Assembly (NCBI GenBank): GCA_902800645.1
Contig: CADCFC010000006.1
Span: 1-40,224, forward strand
Direction of reading: 5' to 3'
DNA: 40,224 nucleotides
DNA from: an uncultured Erysipelotrichaceae bacterium
GTDB lineage: Bacteria > Bacillota_I > Bacilli_A > RFN20 > CAG-826
Numbering within the stretch: position 1 is the first letter of the stretch; every line of letters starts with the position of its first letter. Positions 7,136 through 15,813 of the stretch are shown one piece after another. The position numbers and the translations under genes are program-made. The notes below the pieces were generated by a model, which did not search any database, was not told the origin of the DNA, and saw only the letters and a program-made list of their open reading frames with translations.

Positions 7136-8044
7136 ATGAAAATTATTAAGTTACTTCCAATTTTATTGTTAGCGTCATTACCATTAGTGGGTTGTGGAAA
7201 CTCACAAACTAGCCCTAGTGCTCCTGTTGTTCCTCCAGAACCGACCATCGAACTTGTAGAAGGTGATTATGATTTTACTTTTTCTCAGATGGGATTATCT
7301 AACGCTGAAGATGTAACTCAACTCGATAAACACTATATTTCGATATTATTTGAACAAGGAGATAACTCAAACACTCCTAAATATTATGATTCAGGTACTG
7401 CAATTAGAGCATATGGTGGAAATTCATTTACGGTTTATGGAACATTCCTCAGTAAGATTGTATTTCAAAAAAGTGGAAATGATATTACAGCGAGTAGTGG
7501 AACACTAAGTGGAACCACTTGGACTAATAGTGAAGATGGTGATGACTATGTCACATTTACTGTTAGTGGCACTAGTGGCCACACCAAACTTGTTAAATTA
7601 ACAGTTACTTGTTACGGATATAAAAATGCCGAAGAGGGATATCCTGGTGGAGCAGGAGGAGAAATGGATCCTGAGATGGCTTTGGATTTTCAAGATATCT
7701 TAGACGCCGCTTTTCCTGGTGATGGATATGTTGCTGTAGATTGCTATTATGGTGATAGTGGTGAATTCTATGCGGAAAAGGTTTTAAGTTCAGTTCCAAG
7801 TGGTGCGACTACCGCAACATTAGCGACTGACTATGCTAATACTATTAAAGGAAGCGTTGCCATGCAAGAATGGACAACAGGTGCTACTGCAATTGATTCG
7901 GAAGATTTGCCTGAAGGAGTTGCTTCTGGCCACTATGTTGGACTTGAGATGATTAGTGATAATGCTCTTTCTCTTGATGTCGATGCATACTTAACAACTG
8001 ATGGAGAATACGTAATAGCGCTTTGTTACTACTATTACATCTAG
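7136..8044 (+). CDS. Lipoprotein with beta-sandwich-like module
   Basis: This 302-residue lipoprotein has its lipobox at LVGC (C20), followed by Gly-Asn and a Pro/Ser linker. Residues about 40-160 form a beta-rich module with the pattern AIRAYGGNSFTVYGT, then KIVFQ, then a Ser/Thr/Gly-rich stretch, then HTKLVKLTV. A similar arrangement (SVRLYQNNTITI, then KIEI, then HTWFDSFTATY) is seen in the large lipoprotein at 10427, so the two may share a fold. The C-terminal 140 residues are acidic and Tyr-rich. AGAAAGG upstream supports the start. No function is recognised; a surface binding or adhesion role is only a guess. Confidence 0.78.
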   Translation: MKIIKLLPILLLASLPLVGCGNSQTSPSAPVVPPEPTIELVEGDYDFTFSQMGLSNAEDVTQLDKHYISILFEQGDNSNTPKYYDSGTAIRAYGGNSFTVYGTFLSKIVFQKSGNDITASSGTLSGTTWTNSEDGDDYVTFTVSGTSGHTKLVKLTVTCYGYKNAEEGYPGGAGGEMDPEMALDFQDILDAAFPGDGYVAVDCYYGDSGEFYAEKVLSSVPSGATTATLATDYANTIKGSVAMQEWTTGATAIDSEDLPEGVASGHYVGLEMISDNALSLDVDAYLTTDGEYVIALCYYYYI

Positions 8045-8051
8045 GCTTAAT

Positions 8052-8091
8052 AAAAAAAGAAGATTCGTTATTCGATTGAATCTTCTTTTTT
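8052..8091. terminator. Bidirectional terminator
   Basis: AAAAAAGAAGATTC pairs with GAATCTTCTTTTTT across a 10-base loop, with A-rich and T-rich flanks. It serves the lipoprotein gene ending at 8044 and overlaps the last codons of the minus-strand gene ending at 8068. Confidence 0.85.
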
Positions 8092-8571
8092 GTTGTCTTC
8101 TTGAAGTTTTTTCTTTTTAAATTTTACTGGTTTAGTATCGATACTATCTTTAAATACAAAGAATCTTTGATAGAGGAATTCAGTTACAAAATTAACAATC
8201 ATAACTACCATTTTTACTAAGATATCGTTCCATCCAAGTGTATCAATAAGATACATTTGGGCTAGCCAGATTGATAAAGGAGCAAAAACAACGTAATACG
8301 CAAGTGTTTTTAACATTGCGATAGGAACATTATTAGCGCTTTGGAAGGTGAATTTACGGTTAAACGTAAAATTCCATAAGACTGAAAGGATTAAAGACGC
8401 TAAAGCAGCTTCCCAATAATATTTACTATAATAGCCTGGTAACAAAGAGAAGATAGTGAAAGATAATAGTTCAACTAATCCAGCGCTTGCCGCGAATAAG
8501 GTATATTTAATTGCTCTAAAGGCTTCCTTTTTCTTTTCTTCTTTACTGAGTTTAATTCTTTCCTTGCTCAT
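8068..8571 (-). CDS. GtrA family membrane protein
   Basis: This 167-residue protein has four membrane segments and the GtrA (PF04138) signatures WNFTFNRKFTF after helix 2 and YQRFFVFKDS after helix 4. GtrA-like proteins are thought to help move polyprenyl-linked sugars across the membrane during surface polysaccharide modification. No glycosyltransferase partner is beside it. The N-terminus is basic, and the tail is lysine-rich and then acidic (KEDSIE), partly encoded by the terminator hairpin. The ribosome site is weak (AGGT two bases before the ATG). Confidence 0.85.
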   Translation of the reverse strand: MSKERIKLSKEEKKKEAFRAIKYTLFAASAGLVELLSFTIFSLLPGYYSKYYWEAALASLILSVLWNFTFNRKFTFQSANNVPIAMLKTLAYYVVFAPLSIWLAQMYLIDTLGWNDILVKMVVMIVNFVTEFLYQRFFVFKDSIDTKPVKFKKKKLQEDNKKEDSIE

Positions 8572-8612
8572 AACCTAAATAACCATACGCCTTTTATTTA
8601 ATAAAAGCAAAC

Positions 8613-8646
8613 AAATAAAAATCCAAGAAAATTTCTTCTCTTGGAT
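8613..8646 (-). terminator. Rho-independent terminator (minus strand)
   Basis: On the minus strand ATCCAAGA and TCTTGGAT (8646-8639 and 8628-8621) pair and are followed by TTTTATTTG. It ends the hydrolase transcript. Confidence 0.75.
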
Positions 8647-8666
8647 ATTTAAATTTTGTAGTTTAA

Positions 8667-9569
8667 TTATTCATTTAAGAATTTGAGGATATCTTCATAG
8701 ACTACTTGCTTCTCGTCTTCGTTAAGAATTTCGTGTCTCATCTTATCTAAAGTGATGACTGAGATATCTTTAAATCCGGCTTTAAGAAGTGTCTTTTTAC
8801 TCGCTTCTCTTCCTTTTTCTCCTCCAGTACATGGATCATCCACTCCAGAGATAAGTAAGATTGGTAAATCAACTTTAACATCTTTATATTTTTTGGCCTT
8901 GCCCATGTTATTTAATAAATGGAATAAAGCGTCATAGCTTCCATTAGTGAATTCGACTCCACATAATGGATCTGCAATATAGTTATTAACGTTATCTTCA
9001 TTATATGAAAGCCAATCTAAATCTGTCTTTCTATCTTTGACTGCTTTAGAAAATTGTCCAACCGCTAAAGAGGTGAGAAGTTTAGAGTGACCAGTTGGTT
9101 TTTTAAATGTTTTAACGATATTACCTAACATAACCGCAACTGGAGAAGCTGGGTTAGGATTAACATATCCACTTAATGCGACTTTGGTGAATTTTTGTGA
9201 TTCGGTTTGAAGAAGAACTCTAGTAATAATAGTACCCATTGAGTGAGCGAAAATCATATTTGGAAGATTTGGGAATGTTTCTTCCATATATTGACGAATT
9301 TTCTTTTGATCTTCGATGATTAATTTATCGCCGTGTTTATCAGCGATGTGGGATAATTTAGGCGCGTTTTTGCCATGCCCTCTCATATCTGAAAGAACAA
9401 CGTTATATCCGTTTGCTGATAAGAAAGAAGCGAAAGCGTCATATCTTTCTTTATATTCTTCCATTCCGTGGACGAACATAATATTGGCCTTTGGTTTATC
9501 TGCTTTATATAAGCAAAGAGAAAGGCTATAATTTTCCGCACTTAAAAGGGTTACTTCTTGTTTATTCAT
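8667..9569 (-). CDS. Alpha/beta hydrolase, monoacylglycerol lipase-like
   Basis: This 300-residue serine hydrolase belongs to the Hydrolase_4 (PF12146) group, which includes monoacylglycerol lipases and lysophospholipases. VHGMEEY (33-39) forms the oxyanion hole region, S110 in AHSMGT is the nucleophile, and D244/D245 in GVDDP and H279 in MRHE complete the triad. The nucleophile elbow starts with Ala instead of the usual Gly. There is no signal peptide, so it probably acts in the cytoplasm. GAGGT lies 7 bases before the ATG. It is a single-gene unit ending at its own terminator. The substrate cannot be told from the sequence. Confidence 0.88.
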   Translation of the reverse strand: MNKQEVTLLSAENYSLSLCLYKADKPKANIMFVHGMEEYKERYDAFASFLSANGYNVVLSDMRGHGKNAPKLSHIADKHGDKLIIEDQKKIRQYMEETFPNLPNMIFAHSMGTIITRVLLQTESQKFTKVALSGYVNPNPASPVAVMLGNIVKTFKKPTGHSKLLTSLAVGQFSKAVKDRKTDLDWLSYNEDNVNNYIADPLCGVEFTNGSYDALFHLLNNMGKAKKYKDVKVDLPILLISGVDDPCTGGEKGREASKKTLLKAGFKDISVITLDKMRHEILNEDEKQVVYEDILKFLNE

Positions 9570-9611
9570 ATAATCTATACCTCGCTATAATTATAAATTC
9601 TTTTCGTATTG

Positions 9612-9641
9612 TTTGCGAAATAAAATTACTTTCCTTAATAT
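9612..9641 (+). promoter_or_regulatory. Promoter of the serine gene cluster
   Basis: TTTGCG (9612-9617) and TAATAT (9636-9641) are spaced by 18 bases. The predicted start gives a leader of about 15 bases without a ribosome binding site before the ATG at 9663. Confidence 0.45.
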
Positions 9642-9662
9642 ATATGTGTACGCGTAATATTT

Positions 9663-10418
9663 ATGACTAATCAATCTTGTTTTGATACTTTCCCTAAAAT
9701 TGATGAAGTTCTTATTTTCGTTAACGATGTTAAGAATTATCTTTTCCCTGGATATTTTTCTAAATTAAAAGGTGATAAAGAGAGTTATCGTAGACGTAAA
9801 CTTAAAGATATTAAAAAACATTACACAAAGTATGTTTGTAGTCACACTGCGGATTTATTTATTCAAAGACTTCCTATTTTAGAGAAAGAGATTTATCAAG
9901 ATCTAGATTTTTTCTTTGAAAGTGATCCTGCTAGTGAAAGTAAAGACGAAATCGTTATTGCTTATCCAGGATTCTTTGCAATTTTATATTATCGCATCGC
10001 TCATATCATTTATGATTTAGCGGTTCCTTTTGTTCCGCGTTTAATTACTGAAAGAGCCCATTCCCGTACTGGTATTGATATTCATCCAGGCTGTAAGATT
10101 AGTTCTCCTTTCTTTATTGATCACGGTACTGGAATCGTTATTGGTGAAACCAGTGAAATTGGTAAAAATGTGAAGATATATCACGGAGTGACTTTGGGCG
10201 CTTTAACCTTAAAAGAAGGAAGAGATTTAGTTGGAAAGAAAAGACATCCAACTATTAAAGATAATGTCACTATTTATAGTGGTGCCTCTATTTTAGGTGG
10301 AGAGACTGTGATAGAAGAAGATTCTGTTATTGGTTCTAACGTCTTTATTGTTAACTCTGTTGTTAAAGGTACTAAAGTAGTGTACTCACAAGATTTGATT
10401 AACAAGTTTATTAATTAG
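9663..10418 (+). CDS. cysE: Serine O-acetyltransferase
   Basis: This 251-residue protein has an N-terminal helical domain (about 1-115) with the family's FFAILYYRIAHIIY segment, followed by a left-handed beta-helix of hexapeptide repeats. The motifs SRTGIDIHPG, DHGTGIVIGET and KIYHGVTLGAL match serine acetyltransferases, which make O-acetylserine from serine and acetyl-CoA for cysteine synthesis. No cysteine synthase is in the window. The start has no Shine-Dalgarno sequence. Only 8 bases separate it from the large lipoprotein gene downstream, whose ribosome site overlaps this gene's end, so the two are probably co-transcribed. A related sugar acetyltransferase is the main alternative but is less likely. 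Confidence 0.88.
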   Translation: MTNQSCFDTFPKIDEVLIFVNDVKNYLFPGYFSKLKGDKESYRRRKLKDIKKHYTKYVCSHTADLFIQRLPILEKEIYQDLDFFFESDPASESKDEIVIAYPGFFAILYYRIAHIIYDLAVPFVPRLITERAHSRTGIDIHPGCKISSPFFIDHGTGIVIGETSEIGKNVKIYHGVTLGALTLKEGRDLVGKKRHPTIKDNVTIYSGASILGGETVIEEDSVIGSNVFIVNSVVKGTKVVYSQDLINKFIN

Positions 10419-10426
10419 GAGAAAAA

Positions 10427-12961
10427 ATGAAAAAGCCTATTATATTTATTGCATCATTATTACTATTAGCGTCATGTGGAAATTCTTCTAGTAGTCCTAG
10501 TGAACCTCCTGTTACTCCAAAATCTTTAGAAAAGATTGAAGTAACTCAATATAAAGATTCTTATTTTGTGAATGAAGCATTTGTTACTCCTACTGTCATT
10601 GCTTCTTTTAGCGATTCTTCTAATGAAAATGTATCTAGTAAGGCTACATATATTGGATTTGATTCCTCTACTCCTACTAATGAACAGGAGATTACTGTTA
10701 CTTATTTAACTAAGACTACAAGCTTTACAGTTTCTATTAATAAAAAGGCCACTTCTTTAACTTTATCTAACAAAGTAACCGAATTTGAATTAGGTGATGA
10801 TTTTGTTAGATGTTCAGTCGAGGCCACTTTTAATGATGGAAGTAGTGAAGATGTCACTAATGACGCTATTTTTAGCGGATATAATCCTGATCAAATTGGT
10901 GAACAAACTATAACTGTTTCTTATGGTGGCGTAACTGAAACTTATGTAGTTACTGTAGTTAAGACCACTGATAGTAAAACTATCACTGGCATGGCAAAAA
11001 CCATCGATAAGAGTTCAGATTTAACTAAACTTGAACCAGTCGTTTTTGAAAATATGTTTAAAGTATCTTTTGGAAATGATGGAGGTTCTACTAATCCAAT
11101 CGTTAATAATGATAATGGTTGGTCAGTTCGCTTATATCAAAATAATACAATTACAATTGATTGCCCTTTATACACCTTATATAAAATTGAAATTCCAACA
11201 GTGAAATTAACTGGCTCTATGACCTCTGAAGAGGGCGAAGTTACAGTTAAAGGCTCAACTATTATTTGGAGTGGATCATCTAATAAAGTTACATTAAAGA
11301 GCACTGCTCATACTTGGTTTGATAGCTTTACTGCGACTTATAAAAATAGCGGGAGTGGTGAAGAAGATTTACCTGGTGTTAGCACAATTAGTGAAGTTAG
11401 AGCGAAAGCAAGCACCATGCACTATGTTCCTAATAATGTCGGATGGTATTTATCTAATGTTGGTGTCACTTTAGAAATTGAAGCAATCGACACGATTGAT
11501 AGTAAAGATGAAAGTTCAAAGGCTGGATATGATCCTAATGTTAGAGGTAAAACAGTTGCGAGAGATGAAACTGGTTATATTATTCTTGGCAGTGGAACAA
11601 GTGACGAAAGTCCAATTAGTTTATACGCGAGAGCGAAATACTATATTAGAAGAGAAAATAAACCAACTACTTATGTAGTTCATGGTCATATTGCTTTCTT
11701 AAATGGAAACGTTGAAGTTAAGGTTGATTCTTATACATTTGATGAATCAATTGAGATTACTACTCCTATTAGTGAATTAAGCGCTAAAGAGATTTCTTCT
11801 CAAAGTGAGTTTGTAGATGAAACATTAGAAGTCACTTCTTCTCAAAGTGGATATGCGGTTAAAGATATCGTTACTTTTAAAGGATTAACTTATCTCACTA
11901 AATATAACGAAGCTGGAAGTTATTTATTCACTGACCAAAGTGGAAATATTGTTCCTGTTTATTCTCTTGAAGATAAAGATCGTTCTTATTTAGTTAAAGG
12001 ACTTTGCTATGACATTATTGGTTTAGAATCTCAATATGGTTTTAGACCATCCTTTAGAATTCTTAAAGTTAATAAGAGTGAACTTTCACCTGTCGATTTT
12101 GATTTTGAAAATAATGTGACTACTGTTACAGATTTATCTTCTCTAAATCAAATTAAGGAAGGAACGAGCTCTTATCCTAGAAGTCAATTAACTATTTATA
12201 AAGCTGATATGTATGTTTCTTCTTATGAGAATAACGCAGAGAAATTTGCGCTTAATACTAAGTATTATAAGTCTGGTTCATATTATTATGCGGCGAGAAA
12301 TGATACAGATATTGTCACTCAAAAAGCGATAGGTGTATTTAATAGCAAAGACTGCTATGACCATCAAACATTCGCTGATTTCGATATTTCTTCTATTAGT
12401 GATGAATCTCTTTTAACTGATAAGAAAGTTACTATTTATTTCGGTTTAGCTTTGACGGGCACTGCTTATCGAACTAGCTATTGGAGAGTTAATGTTTTTG
12501 AAGATTTGGTGTACACCCTTGATTACTATAAAAGTAAAGAAGCCTCTATGACTTTTGATAGTAGTAGAGAAGACACAACTGTTAATCAAGTACAGGGTGA
12601 ATATCAATCTTGGAGCAACTCTAATAATTCTTTAGTGGTGAGAAATGATAAGACGAGTGAAAGCACAACTACAACAGTTTTTAACTATTTAAAGATTAAT
12701 GACGGCACTAAACTCACAATTACATTTGATAAACCTATTATTGGTTTTACTCTTTTTACTGGAACTTATTCCTATATTTATAGCTTAGATGATGATTTTA
12801 TTGATAACGTTTTTGCTTATAAACAATTTTCTTCATACACAACCTTTATCTTAAAAGAGAAAAGTACTGAAGTAGTTATTGCTTCTTTAGGAGTTGGTAG
12901 TAACCACAATAATTCATATCTTAAAGTTGAATCGATTACCGTTAATTATTTAGAGGCTTAA
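10427..12961 (+). CDS. Large multidomain surface lipoprotein with Ig-like repeats
   Basis: This 844-residue lipoprotein has its lipobox at LLASC (C17), followed by a Ser/Pro linker. Two tandem bacterial Ig-like domains follow (about 33-106 and 108-178); each ends in a strand pattern such as QTITVSYGG and contains the F(N/S)D(G/S)S motif. A beta-sandwich-like module (about 200-305) resembles one in the lipoprotein at 7136. Two OB-fold-like stretches (about 320-440 and 445-560) and another beta-rich end domain follow. No catalytic motif is recognised. AGGAG precedes the ATG. It lies between two serine-metabolism genes with 8- and 1-base gaps, which is odd for a surface protein and may mean only shared transcription. 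Confidence 0.85.
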   Translation: MKKPIIFIASLLLLASCGNSSSSPSEPPVTPKSLEKIEVTQYKDSYFVNEAFVTPTVIASFSDSSNENVSSKATYIGFDSSTPTNEQEITVTYLTKTTSFTVSINKKATSLTLSNKVTEFELGDDFVRCSVEATFNDGSSEDVTNDAIFSGYNPDQIGEQTITVSYGGVTETYVVTVVKTTDSKTITGMAKTIDKSSDLTKLEPVVFENMFKVSFGNDGGSTNPIVNNDNGWSVRLYQNNTITIDCPLYTLYKIEIPTVKLTGSMTSEEGEVTVKGSTIIWSGSSNKVTLKSTAHTWFDSFTATYKNSGSGEEDLPGVSTISEVRAKASTMHYVPNNVGWYLSNVGVTLEIEAIDTIDSKDESSKAGYDPNVRGKTVARDETGYIILGSGTSDESPISLYARAKYYIRRENKPTTYVVHGHIAFLNGNVEVKVDSYTFDESIEITTPISELSAKEISSQSEFVDETLEVTSSQSGYAVKDIVTFKGLTYLTKYNEAGSYLFTDQSGNIVPVYSLEDKDRSYLVKGLCYDIIGLESQYGFRPSFRILKVNKSELSPVDFDFENNVTTVTDLSSLNQIKEGTSSYPRSQLTIYKADMYVSSYENNAEKFALNTKYYKSGSYYYAARNDTDIVTQKAIGVFNSKDCYDHQTFADFDISSISDESLLTDKKVTIYFGLALTGTAYRTSYWRVNVFEDLVYTLDYYKSKEASMTFDSSREDTTVNQVQGEYQSWSNSNNSLVVRNDKTSESTTTTVFNYLKINDGTKLTITFDKPIIGFTLFTGTYSYIYSLDDDFIDNVFAYKQFSSYTTFILKEKSTEVVIASLGVGSNHNNSYLKVESITVNYLEA

Positions 12962-12962
12962 T

Positions 12963-14171
12963 ATGGGACTTAGATCAATTAAAGAAATTTTTATTACTGG
13001 ACACGGACCGAGTTCATCTCATACGATGGGCCCTCATTTTGCCTGCCAATATATTTTAAAAAAATATAAGGATATTAAAAATATTACTGTCACTTTATAT
13101 GGTTCACTTGCCTTAACTGGCAAAGGGCACTTAACTGACCATATTATTGATCTCTCTTTAAAAGACTATCCTCATGAAGTGAAATTTGATTATAAAACCG
13201 TTACTGAGCATCCAAATACGATGACTTTTGAAGTGACAACTTCTAAAGGTGTTTTTTCTGAAAACGTCATCTCTATTGGTGGTGGTAGTATCATCACTGT
13301 TGATAACTTATTAGACACTAAAATCAAAGAGATTTATCCACACCGTTATATGAAAAATATCATGGATTATTGTTTATCTAATGACATCTCTTTATATCAA
13401 TATGTTGCTGATCACGAAGATAAAGATACATACGACTATTTCAAAAAAGTTTTAAAAGTGATGGATGACGCTGTTGAGCGTGGCTTAAAAGCAGACGGGT
13501 ATCTACCTGGTTCACTTAAAGTGAAACGCAAAGCAAAAGCCATGCATGAAAATATGGAGCATACGACTCTTGGCGAAAACGATGTAGCGATGAATGTCGC
13601 TATCGCATCTTTTGCAGTCGCTGAAGAAAATGCGAGTGGTGGAATTATTGTTACCGCCCCAACTTGTGGTAGCGCTGGAGTTATTCCTGGATGTATCAAA
13701 TATTTACGCATGAAAGGCGTTAGTGATGAAAATATCATTAAGGGCTTAATGGTTGCTGGCTTATTCGGTATTGTTTGTAAGATGAATGCTTCCGTTAGTG
13801 GAGCGGAATGCGGTTGCCAAGCTGAGATTGGGGTTGCTTGCTCAATGGGAGCGGCAATGATTGCCCATTGTTTTGGTAAAAACACTATTGATATCGTTCA
13901 ATCTGCTGAAATTGCTTTAGAACATTCGCTTGGATTAACTTGTGATCCAGTTGATGGATATGTTCAAATTCCATGTATAGAAAGATGCGCATTATTTGCA
14001 ATCAAGGCAATTAATGCTGTAAAATTAGCAGTCATCATTCCTGATGATGATATCCATGTTAGTTATGATGATTCAGTGAAGACCATGTATAAGACTGGTC
14101 TTGACATGAATCCTAACTACAAAGAAACTTCGCTTGGTGGTTTAGCAGAAACGCTCGCTAACGAAGAATGA
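12963..14171 (+). CDS. sdaA: L-serine ammonia-lyase, iron-sulfur dependent (single chain)
   Basis: This 402-residue single-chain L-serine dehydratase has its small beta domain (with GPSSSHTMGP, residues 15-24) fused to the large alpha domain. It converts L-serine to pyruvate and ammonia. Candidate ligands of the oxygen-sensitive [4Fe-4S] cluster lie in GAECGCQAE (C283, C285), LTCDPV (C327) and QIPCIERC (C338, C342). The TAPTCGSAG substrate loop is present. The gene starts 1 base after the lipoprotein stop and uses AGAGG inside it as ribosome site, so translation is probably coupled. The Fe-S enzyme fits an anaerobe. The stop is TGA, which shows the standard code. Confidence 0.93.
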   Translation: MGLRSIKEIFITGHGPSSSHTMGPHFACQYILKKYKDIKNITVTLYGSLALTGKGHLTDHIIDLSLKDYPHEVKFDYKTVTEHPNTMTFEVTTSKGVFSENVISIGGGSIITVDNLLDTKIKEIYPHRYMKNIMDYCLSNDISLYQYVADHEDKDTYDYFKKVLKVMDDAVERGLKADGYLPGSLKVKRKAKAMHENMEHTTLGENDVAMNVAIASFAVAEENASGGIIVTAPTCGSAGVIPGCIKYLRMKGVSDENIIKGLMVAGLFGIVCKMNASVSGAECGCQAEIGVACSMGAAMIAHCFGKNTIDIVQSAEIALEHSLGLTCDPVDGYVQIPCIERCALFAIKAINAVKLAVIIPDDDIHVSYDDSVKTMYKTGLDMNPNYKETSLGGLAETLANEE

Positions 14172-14199
14172 ATTTATTAAAAATAAGGAGCTTAAATTT

Positions 14200-15570
14200 A
14201 TGTATAGAGAAAATGCTTGGAAGAAATACGACGAGAAAGAAGAAAAACTCGTCTATGACTTTGCGGAAGGTTATAAAGATTTTATTTCCGTAAGCAAAAC
14301 TGAAAGAATTGCTGTTAAAGAAGCGATTAAAAGGCTTAATGCGAAAGGATTTAAAAACGCTGAAGAAGTTAAATCAGTCAAACCTGGTGACAAAGTATAT
14401 TTCTTAAATAGAAATAAAAACGTATGTGCTTTTGTCGTCGGTAAAGAAAAGATTACTAGTGGCCTCCGTATTTTAGGAGCGCATATCGATTCTCCTAGAA
14501 TGGATTTAAAAGAACATCCAATTTATGAAAAGAATGAGTTTGCTTTAGGCGACACTCATTATTACGGCGGTATTAAAAAATATCAATGGGTGACTATTCC
14601 TCTTGCTCTTCACGGTGTCGTTTGCAAAAAAGACGGTTCTACTATTGAAGTAAATATCGGTGAAGATGAAAAAGATCCTGTCGTTGGTATTTCTGATTTA
14701 TTAATTCATTTATCAGCGGATCAATTAACTAAGACCGCTGCTAAAGTTATCGAAGGTGAAAATCTTGATGTAACTTTAGGCAACAAACCTCTTAAAGGTG
14801 AAGAAAAAGGCGCGGTTAAGGCAAATGTTTTGAAACTTCTCAAAGAAAAATATGGTTTTGATGAAGAAGATTTAGTTAGTGCCGAGATTGAAGTTGTTCC
14901 TGCTGGAAAAGCTAGAGACTATGGTCTAGATAGAAGTATGGTAGCAGGCTATGGACATGATGATAGAAGCTGTGCTTATACTTCCTTAATGGCGCTTCTT
15001 GAAGTGAATGAACCAGAATTCACAAGTTGTTGCATTTTAGTTGATAAAGAAGAAATTGGTTCAGTTGGTGCAACTGGCGCTCAATCTCGTTTCTTTGAAA
15101 ACGTTATTGCTAAATTATTAGAATTAGCAGGAGAAAAAGATCCATTATGGGGCGCTAGACTTACCATGGAAAATAGTAAGATGCTTTCAAGTGATGTTTC
15201 TGCTGGTTATGATCCTTTATTCCCTTCTGTTAGTGATCCAAATAACGCTGCGTATTTCGCTTACGGCCTTGTATTTAATAAATACACTGGTAGTCGTGGT
15301 AAGAGCGGTTCTAACGACGCTAATCCTGAATATTATGCTTGGGTTAGAAGAGTTATGGATGACGCTAAAGTCAGTTGGCAAAACGCTGAGCTTGGTAAAG
15401 TTGACCAAGGTGGCGGAGGAACTATCGCTTATATCTTAGGTAACTACAATATGAATGTTATCGACGCTGGTATTCCAGTTCATAATATGCACGCCCCTAT
15501 GGAAATTGTTTCTAAAGCCGATTTATATGAAGCTTATAGAGGCTATATTGCCTTTTTAACTAGTAAATAA
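14200..15570 (+). CDS. M18 family aspartyl aminopeptidase
   Basis: This 456-residue zinc aminopeptidase of family M18 removes acidic residues from peptide N-termini and probably forms a large oligomer in the cytoplasm. Metal and catalytic residues are visible: H95 in GAHIDSPR, the Asp of GHDDRSC, the Glu pair of DKEEIGS, the Asp of SSDVSAGYDP and the His of HNMHAPME. AAGGAG lies before the ATG. It follows the serine dehydratase by 28 bases and probably shares the transcript, linking peptide breakdown to serine use. Confidence 0.93.
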   Translation: MYRENAWKKYDEKEEKLVYDFAEGYKDFISVSKTERIAVKEAIKRLNAKGFKNAEEVKSVKPGDKVYFLNRNKNVCAFVVGKEKITSGLRILGAHIDSPRMDLKEHPIYEKNEFALGDTHYYGGIKKYQWVTIPLALHGVVCKKDGSTIEVNIGEDEKDPVVGISDLLIHLSADQLTKTAAKVIEGENLDVTLGNKPLKGEEKGAVKANVLKLLKEKYGFDEEDLVSAEIEVVPAGKARDYGLDRSMVAGYGHDDRSCAYTSLMALLEVNEPEFTSCCILVDKEEIGSVGATGAQSRFFENVIAKLLELAGEKDPLWGARLTMENSKMLSSDVSAGYDPLFPSVSDPNNAAYFAYGLVFNKYTGSRGKSGSNDANPEYYAWVRRVMDDAKVSWQNAELGKVDQGGGGTIAYILGNYNMNVIDAGIPVHNMHAPMEIVSKADLYEAYRGYIAFLTSK

Positions 15571-15591
15571 TTTACATAGTAAAACTTTATT

Positions 15592-15614
15592 GAGAATCCA
15601 CTAGGTTTCTCTTT
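15592..15614 (+). terminator. Weak terminator-like hairpin
   Basis: GAGAATCC and GGTTTCTC pair with one mismatch around ACTA, followed by only three T. It lies between the aminopeptidase stop and tRNA-His, so termination there is possible but uncertain. Confidence 0.35.
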
Positions 15615-15654
15615 ACAAACAGGAGATATTTTTATAAACTATCTCTTGCGATTT

Positions 15655-15728
15655 GGCGAACGTGGTGAAGTGGTTAACACATCTGGCTGTGAACCAGACA
15701 CTCGTGAGTTCGATTCTCATCGTTCGCC
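15655..15728 (+). tRNA. tRNA-His (GTG)
   Basis: The cloverleaf is complete. The extra G at position -1 faces C73, as is typical of tRNA-His, and GCGAACG pairs with CGTTCGC. The anticodon stem TCTGG/CCAGA holds the loop CTGTGAA with anticodon GTG, and the T arm is GTGAG-TTCGATT-CTCAT. No CCA is encoded: CAA follows C73. The 3' end must be added by a CCA-adding enzyme, unlike the four other tRNAs here. Confidence 0.93.
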
Positions 15729-15744
15729 CCAAACAGCAAAAAAT

Positions 15745-15771
15745 GGCAGTCAAAATTAGGCTGCCTTTTTT
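15745..15771 (+). terminator. Terminator after tRNA-His
   Basis: GGCAG (15745-15749) pairs with CTGCC (15761-15765), followed by a run of six T. Confidence 0.65.
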
Positions 15772-15813
15772 AGTTAAAAAATAGTTTTTAATTATTAAAT
15801 TGCTATTTATAGT

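Noticed and set aside
13436-13885. 149-codon minus-strand frame
   Set aside because: It is a shadow of the serine dehydratase gene, with no ribosome site and no recognisable protein.
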